Assembly (NCBI GenBank): GCA_963170165.1
Contig: CAUJGQ010000138.1
Coordinates: forward strand, 31,690 to 95,689
Length of the DNA: 64,000 bases
Origin: Chloroflexota bacterium
GTDB taxonomy: Bacteria > Chloroflexota > Dehalococcoidia > CAUJGQ01
Direction: 5' to 3'
Shown here: positions 58,924-64,000 of the stretch, in pieces
Layout: every line of letters starts with the position of its first letter
Numbering within the stretch: position 1 is the stretch's first letter
Made by a program: the position numbers and the translations under genes
Notes under the pieces: generated by a model
Told to the model about the DNA's origin: nothing
The model's input: only the letters and a program-made list of their open reading frames with translations
Database searches by the model: none

Positions 58924-59046
58924 CTATCGCTGCCACCACGCGCCGAGCGCCACCATGATAGCCAGCGAACCGATGATCGTGATGAACACGAACAGCAGCT
59001 CCAACGACTCCCCAGGAGCCGTGCCCCACTCAAGCATGACCGGCAT
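58924..59046 (-). CDS. 40-residue single-pass membrane microprotein
   Basis: ATG 59046 follows GAGGGTGA at 6 bases. The N-terminus (MPVMLEWGTAPGESLEL) is followed by one hydrophobic helix (LFVFITIIGSLAIMVALGAW) and a short WQR end. The clear ribosome site and clean helix support a real gene. It precedes the lipoprotein gene on the same strand by 67 bp. Function unknown. Confidence 0.55.
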   Translation of the reverse strand: MPVMLEWGTAPGESLELLFVFITIIGSLAIMVALGAWWQR

Positions 59047-59181
59047 TGTTGTCACCCTCAGGCACGGGCCGCACGCCCGCCTCCCCCAGCATGCCCGACC
59101 AACCCGGCATGATCAAGGGGAGGAGGGAGGTGACCGGGCGAGAGTGGAGGTGAAGGCTGGCGATTTCGCGGTCCGCCTCGC

Positions 59182-59784
59182 TCACCGCAGCGTTTGCTCG
59201 ATGACATCGGCGGCGCGGACATCACCCGGCTCGGAGCGGGCGCGCAGCCCGGCGATCACCTTGCGCTTGTCCTCGCTGGAGGTGCCGGGGCCCGCTTTGA
59301 ACTTCGCCTCCGTGGCGAGCACGGTCAGCCGGATCGCGGCCAGCCGGCGCAGGCGCGGGCCGTAGCGTGCATCGTCCGCCAGCGGCGCGTACGAGGCGTC
59401 CTGCTCGCGGGCCGCCATCAGGCGGGCGAGGGCCGCCGCAACATCCCCCGGCGCGGTGCTCACCTCGGCGCGGCAGGCGTACTGCACCGCCCGGAAGTGC
59501 AGCGATGCCCGCCCCGCGTCTTCCTCACTCAGCCAGTGATGCGGCGAAAACGCCAGATAGTCGCAGACGAAGAAGGTCACCAGCGGATTGGCCTGCACGG
59601 CGGCGAACGTCGGATCGGCCTGGACGGAATGCAGTTCGATCTGATCCCCATCTTTGACGAACGGCAGCACACTGACGGAGGGAAAGCCACCGGGCGGAGA
59701 CGCGATCAGGTAGCCGTGAAGCTGTGTGGCGACAAACGCTTCGGCTTCAGCAATGCTGGTCTCGTACAGGCTGGAGCGGTACAT
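59182..59784 (-). CDS. PaiB-like FMN-binding protein
   Basis: About 200 residues. ATG 59784 follows GTGAGG. It has the PaiB pattern: MYRSSLYETSIAEAEAFV, SVSVLPFVKDGDQIELHSVQ, then QANPLVTFFVCDYLAFSPHHW and FRAVQYACRAEV. Members are split-barrel flavin-binding proteins annotated as negative transcriptional regulators or general stress proteins. There is no DNA-binding domain here, so the regulatory label is by family only. Confidence 0.78.
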   Translation of the reverse strand: MYRSSLYETSIAEAEAFVATQLHGYLIASPPGGFPSVSVLPFVKDGDQIELHSVQADPTFAAVQANPLVTFFVCDYLAFSPHHWLSEEDAGRASLHFRAVQYACRAEVSTAPGDVAAALARLMAAREQDASYAPLADDARYGPRLRRLAAIRLTVLATEAKFKAGPGTSSEDKRKVIAGLRARSEPGDVRAADVIEQTLR

Positions 59785-59841
59785 GGCCGGCCTCACACGG
59801 TAGTGACGGCCATAGTAACGCGAATCGCGCAGAGGGATCGA

Positions 59842-61155
59842 TCAGGGTCCGGCGCGACCAGCCACCGGCACCCGCTCGAGCGCCACCTCGGCGTCAGCAC
59901 CGAGGTGGCGGAGAGACGGAACGATGAACAGCACCGCGGCAACGGTCGCGAGCAGCACGAGACTGCCCATCACCACCAGCCCGGTCTGCGGGCTAAACTG
60001 CTCCGACAGCAGGCCGGCCAGGATCGCCCCCAGGGGAATGACGCCACGGTCGAGGCTGAGCAGGCTCATCACCCGGCCGTGGAGGTCCTGCGGGGTGATG
60101 GCCAGCAGCATGGCATTGGTGACCGACATGTACGACACCGTCATGCTGCCGGCCAGCGCCAGCACCACGAGCGACAGCGGCAGCCAGCGGCTGATTCCCA
60201 GCGCCACCAGCGCTGCCCCGAAGACGATCAAATTGAGCACCAGCGCCAGTTCCGGACGGGCGTAGCGTGACCGCGAGGCGACGAACAGCGAGCCGGCGAG
60301 CGCGCCCACGCCGGTACAGGACAGCATCAGGCCAACCCACGAGCGGTTGAGGTCGAACACATCCAGCGCCAGGAGCGGCACGAACACCTGCTGATACGGC
60401 ATCCCCAGCACGAACAGCACCATCGCCATCACCACCAGCCCCATCACCGGCCGGTTGGCGCGCACGTATGTGAAGCCCTCGCCCAGGTCAGCGCCGAAGC
60501 TACGCCGCGGCCGCTCCCGCCGCTCCTCGGGAAAGCGCATCAACTCGGTGCAAACGATGACGCCCAGGTAGATGAAGCCGTTGAGCAGGTACACGCCGCC
60601 GGGGCTGAGCACCACCAGCATCAGGCCGGCCAGCGCGCCGCCGCCGATGCGCATAAAGTTCATCGCCATCGTGTTGAGCGCGACGGCGTTGAGCAGGTCG
60701 GTCTGGGGCACCATCTTCGGGATCAGTGATTGGCGGGCAGGCTGGTTGAAGGCCATCGCGGCGCCGGAGATCACCGCCGTGACGAAGATCTGCCACACCT
60801 CCACGACGCCGGTCAGCACCAGCGCCGCCAGCACGAAGTGCATCAGGCCGGTCACCGCCTGGCAGACGCCGAGAATACGCTTCTTGTCGTAGCGGTCGGC
60901 CACCACCCCGGCCAGTACGCCGAACAGCAACACCGGGATCATGCGCATGAAGACGACGAAGCTAACCAGCAGCGCCGAGTGCGTCAGCTCGTACACGAGC
61001 ACCGGCCGTACGACCTGCTCCATCCACAGCGAGGCGGAATGGCCAAGCTGACCGAACCACATCAGCCGGTAGTTCCGGTGGCGCAACGCCCGGAACGTGC
61101 CCAGCCGCCCGGTGGCGGGCTGCTCCGTATCAACCGCGGGGAGTGCGGTCCTCAT
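59842..61155 (-). CDS. MFS transporter, MFS_3/TetV-like
   Basis: 437 residues with about 12 hydrophobic helices. It starts LGTFRALRHRNYRLMWFGQL, the typical MFS_3 N-terminus. The A motif is LFGVLAGVVADRYDKKRIL. NQPARQSLIPKMVPQTDLLNAVALN and TPQDLHGRVMSLLSLDRGVIPLGA are characteristic. Divergent from a MarR regulator, which probably controls it. Substrate unknown. Confidence 0.88.
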   Translation of the reverse strand: MRTALPAVDTEQPATGRLGTFRALRHRNYRLMWFGQLGHSASLWMEQVVRPVLVYELTHSALLVSFVVFMRMIPVLLFGVLAGVVADRYDKKRILGVCQAVTGLMHFVLAALVLTGVVEVWQIFVTAVISGAAMAFNQPARQSLIPKMVPQTDLLNAVALNTMAMNFMRIGGGALAGLMLVVLSPGGVYLLNGFIYLGVIVCTELMRFPEERRERPRRSFGADLGEGFTYVRANRPVMGLVVMAMVLFVLGMPYQQVFVPLLALDVFDLNRSWVGLMLSCTGVGALAGSLFVASRSRYARPELALVLNLIVFGAALVALGISRWLPLSLVVLALAGSMTVSYMSVTNAMLLAITPQDLHGRVMSLLSLDRGVIPLGAILAGLLSEQFSPQTGLVVMGSLVLLATVAAVLFIVPSLRHLGADAEVALERVPVAGRAGP

Positions 61156-61175
61156 CCTGCGTCCTGCCTGATGGG

Positions 61176-61219
61176 CGATTCACATTAGCGCCGCTTAACA
61201 GTAGCATGACACTGAATCG
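61176..61219. promoter_or_regulatory. Candidate MarR operator between divergent genes
   Basis: CGATTCA (61176-61182) and TGAATCG (61213-61219) form an inverted repeat in the 135-bp divergent region. MarR dimers often bind such palindromes, but the 30-base spacing is longer than usual, so two half-sites or a different site is possible. Confidence 0.3.
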
Positions 61220-61290
61220 TGAAGCAACGCGACGTCAGGCGGCCGGGCTGACGCCCGCCACCCAGCCGGGGCGATCCAGGGAGCGTAACA

Positions 61291-61755
61291 ATGGACGGCC
61301 AGCGCGAGACGCTGCTTCAGGAGACCGCGACACTGTTTGCCCGGGCGGCCCGGGTGCTCGACCCCGTGCGGCTGCATGTATGGGAGAGCATGGGGGTCAC
61401 CTTTCCGCAGCTGCGCATCCTGTTTCGCGTGCGCGCCCGGCCAGGTATCGACGTGCGCGGACTGGCGCAGGACCTCGGCATCAGCTCCTCTGCCGCCAGC
61501 CAGCAGGTTGACAAGCTCGTCGCCCGCGCCCTCCTCTCGCGCGTGGAGGACCCGGAGGATCGCCGCCACGTACGGTTGACGCTGACGCCGGATGGCGAGC
61601 AGGCCGCGGGCGAAATCTCGCGCGCCACACGCTCCCGGGTTGAGCGCCTGCTGGACGCGCTGTCTACGCAGGACCTGCATACGCTGGGCGGCCTGCTCGA
61701 TCAGGTGGTAGCTGCCGCTGCCGCCGAAGATCAGCCGGCCGTCTCCGGTGTCTGA
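61291..61755 (+). CDS. MarR family transcriptional regulator
   Basis: 154 residues. ATG 61291 follows GGGAG. The winged helix reads VTFPQLRILFRVRARPG, DVRGLAQDLGISSSAASQQVDKLVARALLSR, then VEDPEDRRHVRLTLTPDGEQ, the hallmark MarR D-x-R-R wing. The C-terminal helix completes the dimer domain. It is divergently transcribed from the MFS gene, 135 bp apart. Confidence 0.94.
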   Translation: MDGQRETLLQETATLFARAARVLDPVRLHVWESMGVTFPQLRILFRVRARPGIDVRGLAQDLGISSSAASQQVDKLVARALLSRVEDPEDRRHVRLTLTPDGEQAAGEISRATRSRVERLLDALSTQDLHTLGGLLDQVVAAAAAEDQPAVSGV

Positions 61756-61782
61756 CGTCGCGGTGCGCGCCGGCAGGGTCTC

Positions 61783-63483
61783 TCAGCCGTATGGCACGTA
61801 TCCGCTGCCAGAGCCAAACAACTGCTCGTACACGTATGGCACGGTGCTGGTCAGGAATACTGCCACAAAGAGCGCGTCAATCGCCATGCCGATCAGGTCC
61901 AGCCGGCCGCGGAGCGCAGGCAGCCACCGCACGGTCACAACCTTGAGCAGCAACGTCGCCAGTAGCAGTGTGCCGAACACCGAGTGCAGCGCCACCCGCA
62001 CCGAACCGAACTTGAAGCCGAACAGCCCAATGCACAGCAGCACGCCGATGGCATAGACCGTCAGTGTCACGGCGTAGCCGGCCAGCCGGTGCGTCTGACG
62101 CAGCCTGCGGTAGGTCTCCGGTGACAGCCGGTGCGGATCGAGAACCGCCGCGCGCATGGCCAGCGCGGCGTAGAAGGCGCCCAGCAGCGCAAGCACGGTC
62201 ATGCCGCTCTTGAAGGCGCGCAGATGGTCGTAGATATACGTCGTCACACCCGACAGGGGCACGTCCAGCGCGGCTGCGCGGCCCTCATGCCACAGCCAGA
62301 AGCCGGTAACAGAGATAGTAAGCACCGCAACGGCCGCCACCGCCAGCAGCGCACGCTGCCACAGCGACAGCGCCGATGGCCGCCGGCGCTGCGGAACGCC
62401 GCTGACCGTGAAACCGGGAATCACAGCCGGAGCATCCGGCATATCAGGCAGCGCTGCCGCGACCGACACCGATTCCTCCCGCCGCGAGCCACACCCCCGG
62501 CAAAAGCGGTCACCGCCACGGAATCCCCGCCCGCACATGCCACACAGCGCCATCTCCTCTGCGATCGTCGGGCTGCCGGCTGGCCCGGAAGGGGCAACAA
62601 GCACGGCACCAGAACGCGAGGCGGTTGCCACCGCCGTCCGCCCGACCGGCAACGCCGGCGTTTCGGCGGCGGCGCGGCGCAGATCGTCGAGGAAGGCGGG
62701 CACGCTCTCATAGCGGTCCTCGCGGCGTTTGGCCATGGCGCGGCGCAGCACCTGATCCAGTGCGGCCGGCGCGCCGGGTAGCACGTTGGCGATATTGGGC
62801 ACCGGCGCCTTCAGGTGGCGCTGAGCGATGGCGAAGAAGGTTTGGCCCTGGAACGGCACGTCGCCGGTGAGCAACTGATAGAGCATCACTCCCAGCGCAT
62901 ACACATCCGCGCGCTGGTCCACGTCCTCGCCCATCACCTGCTCGGGCGCCATGTAATGCGGTGTGCCCAGCACCATCCCGGCATCGGAGATATCAAGCGT
63001 CTCGGAGCGGATACGCGCCAGGCCGAAATCGGCCAGCAGCTTGCGCTCATGCTCGGTGAGCAGGATGTTCTCAGGCTTGAGATCGCGATGCACCACACCC
63101 TGGGCGTGCGCAAAGTGCAGCCCTTCGCAGATCGGGCCCAGCTCGCGTACCAGGTCGGCCAGGGTGCCCAGCGCCGCGGCACGCGTCTCGAATGATCCGT
63201 CAGTGGCAAGCTCCATCACCAGGTAGGCGATGTCGCCCTGTTCACCAAAGTCGTGCACCGTGATGATGTTCGGATGGTTGAGCCGGGCCACTGTCTTGGC
63301 CTCGCGACGAAAGCGCAGCGGGAACGTCGGATCGGCGTTGAAGGCCGGGTTCAGCACCTTGATCGCGACTTCGCGCTCTAGCGTGGTGTGCACGCCAAGA
63401 TAGACCTCGGCCATGCCACCCATCCCCAGCAGGCGCTTGACCTCGTACGGTCCCAGCTTCTGGCCCTCGTGGAGCACAGCCAT
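61783..63483 (-). CDS. Ser/Thr protein kinase with zinc ribbon and DUF6529-like membrane domain
   Basis: 566 residues. Kinase domain about 10-275: glycine loop LLGMGGMAEVYLG, Lys42 in VAIKVLN, HRDLKPENILL (Asp134), DFGLAR (152-157), GTPHYMAPEQ and DVYALGVMLYQLLTG. Residues 314-331 hold two CxxC pairs (CGMCG and CRGCG), a zinc ribbon. After one helix (381-398) the C-terminal ~140 residues have four more, with THRLAGY (His465) and VRVALHSVFG (His500), as in DUF6529/cytochrome b561-like proteins that bind haem. This suggests a haem or redox input on a kinase. The pairing with the FHA gene 89 bp upstream supports a phosphosignalling unit. Confidence 0.9.
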   Translation of the reverse strand: MAVLHEGQKLGPYEVKRLLGMGGMAEVYLGVHTTLEREVAIKVLNPAFNADPTFPLRFRREAKTVARLNHPNIITVHDFGEQGDIAYLVMELATDGSFETRAAALGTLADLVRELGPICEGLHFAHAQGVVHRDLKPENILLTEHERKLLADFGLARIRSETLDISDAGMVLGTPHYMAPEQVMGEDVDQRADVYALGVMLYQLLTGDVPFQGQTFFAIAQRHLKAPVPNIANVLPGAPAALDQVLRRAMAKRREDRYESVPAFLDDLRRAAAETPALPVGRTAVATASRSGAVLVAPSGPAGSPTIAEEMALCGMCGRGFRGGDRFCRGCGSRREESVSVAAALPDMPDAPAVIPGFTVSGVPQRRRPSALSLWQRALLAVAAVAVLTISVTGFWLWHEGRAAALDVPLSGVTTYIYDHLRAFKSGMTVLALLGAFYAALAMRAAVLDPHRLSPETYRRLRQTHRLAGYAVTLTVYAIGVLLCIGLFGFKFGSVRVALHSVFGTLLLATLLLKVVTVRWLPALRGRLDLIGMAIDALFVAVFLTSTVPYVYEQLFGSGSGYVPYG

Positions 63484-63489
63484 CGGTTA

Positions 63490-63535
63490 GCTCCGCTTCG
63501 CTACGCAGCGTTCAGCGTTCAGCGACGAGCTTGCG
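63490..63535. repeat. CAGCGTT repeat words between FHA and kinase genes
   Basis: CAGCGTTCAGCGTTCAGCGACG (63501-63522, given here as three tandem units of CAGCGTT/CAGCGAC) sits in the 89-bp gap. It is another member of the dispersed CTGAC/GTCAGC word family. Confidence 0.45.
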
Positions 63536-63572
63536 ACGCTGGCGCCCTCCGCCCGCTCGCCGTCCTCAACTG

Positions 63573-64000
63573 CTATACACCAGGACCGGCCACCTCTACC
63601 AGCAGTTCAGTTGCACCGGCGCGGATGCGGTCACCGGTGCGCAGCGGGTGGGGCGCGTTGACTCTCCCTTCATTGACAAACGTGCCATTGGTGCTGCCGG
63701 GGTCATGCAGCCAGTAGACGCCCTCCTGATAGGTGATGAGCGCATGCCGGCGCGAGAGTGAGGCATCGGGAATACCGACCGCGTTTTCTCCGGCGCGGCC
63801 CAGGGAGCCGCTGGAGCCGGCGAACTCCCAGCTGGCGCCGTCTACCGGCCCGCCGAGCGCGCGCAGCCGGAGCACCGGCACCTCCGGGGCGGGCGGCGAT
63901 ACAGGCATCCGGGGTGCGGGCAGATGGCCGGCGCGCAGGCGGCGGGCAGCGTCTGGGGCCGGCGCGCCGCCGCCTGCCGCGGCGGGGGTAACACGAGGGC
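63573..64000 (-). CDS. FHA domain protein, 5' end cut by window edge
   Basis: The FHA core is complete: PVLRLRALGGPVDGASWEF, GSLGRAGENAVGIPDASLSRRHALI (Gly-Arg and Ser-Arg-Arg-His phosphothreonine-binding loops), YWLHDPGSTNGTFVNEG and LRTGDRIRAGATELLVEV. The first ATG in the window is at 63908, but the frame stays open to the edge with plausible Ala/Pro/Arg-rich residues (AARRLRAGHLPAPR), so the true start may be outside. It binds phosphothreonine. The likely kinase partner is the next gene. Confidence 0.85.
   Translation of the reverse strand, partial: PRVTPAAAGGGAPAPDAARRLRAGHLPAPRMPVSPPAPEVPVLRLRALGGPVDGASWEFAGSSGSLGRAGENAVGIPDASLSRRHALITYQEGVYWLHDPGSTNGTFVNEGRVNAPHPLRTGDRIRAGATELLVEVAGPGV

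Noticed and set aside
1..64000. tRNA genes, CRISPR arrays, IS elements or prophage
   Set aside because: No T-arm/anticodon cloverleaf pattern, no regularly spaced repeats, and no transposase, integrase or phage structural genes were seen on either strand.

Overview
This is a GC-rich, densely packed bacterial chromosome segment. It has short intergenic gaps, ATGA start/stop overlaps, GTG starts and strong GGAGG-type ribosome binding sites. The gene content points to Chloroflexota, possibly Thermomicrobia-like: a complex I operon without nuoEFG, two Uma2 genes, a DUF4012 protein, a B-box membrane protein, a four-GAF NarL-type kinase, and a Ser/Thr kinase with a DUF6529-like tail. The phylum is inferred from style and content, not from a marker gene. 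I found no tRNA, rRNA, IS element, prophage or CRISPR array.

Layout. 1-5.6 kb: a cut Uma2 gene, an anchored beta-propeller protein, a small membrane protein, then ilvB-ilvN on the minus strand. The ilv genes sit behind a complete T-box leader (promoter, stem I, probable CUC leucine specifier, T-box sequence, terminator) and a 33-residue hydrophobic ORF with a good ribosome binding site. 5.8-14 kb: a glycan or sugar-nucleotide region with a DegT aminotransferase, an undecaprenyl-phosphate sugar-1-phosphate transferase, a Gfo/Idh/MocA dehydrogenase, an SDR epimerase with a Cys-rich insert, an MFS exporter on the opposite strand, and DUF4012. 14-23 kb: a Lys/Gly-rich microprotein, an FtsH-like AAA ATPase without protease, an apparently leaderless PadR-permease pair, a membrane-fused spermidine-synthase homologue, an S9 peptidase and tyrS. 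23.5-26.4 kb: an operon of an ACT-less prephenate-dehydratase-like protein, a four-carbon acid sugar kinase and PdxA/PdxA2. This is the gene pair used for D-threonate or D-erythronate catabolism.

26-36 kb: sensor kinase, Uma2, zinc alcohol dehydrogenase, OsmC, B-box protein, PPOX-type oxidoreductase, glnA and a DUF4177-like protein. There is also a 490-bp GC-rich gap without a gene that may encode a structured RNA. 36.4-47.9 kb: the nuoABCDHIJKLMN operon on the minus strand, with a good sigma-70-type promoter upstream of nuoA. Its NuoC carries a long N-terminal Ala/Lys-rich extension made of two ~41-residue repeats. 48-53.7 kb: DinB, a small ORF plus AbiEii-like nucleotidyltransferase pair, NUDIX, valS and an SGNH hydrolase.

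53.9-64 kb: a dual-specificity-type phosphatase with a RiPP-leader-like N-terminus, a mini zinc protein, three consecutive 43-50-residue ORFs each with a strong ribosome binding site, an LLM flavin oxidoreductase, a NarL-type regulator, two lipoproteins, a 40-residue membrane peptide, a PaiB-like protein, a divergent MFS/MarR pair, and a Ser/Thr kinase next to an FHA protein that runs off the right edge. Several intergenic gaps share degenerate GTCAGCGATCAG/CTGATCGCTGAC words arranged as inverted repeats, which look like a dispersed REP-like family.
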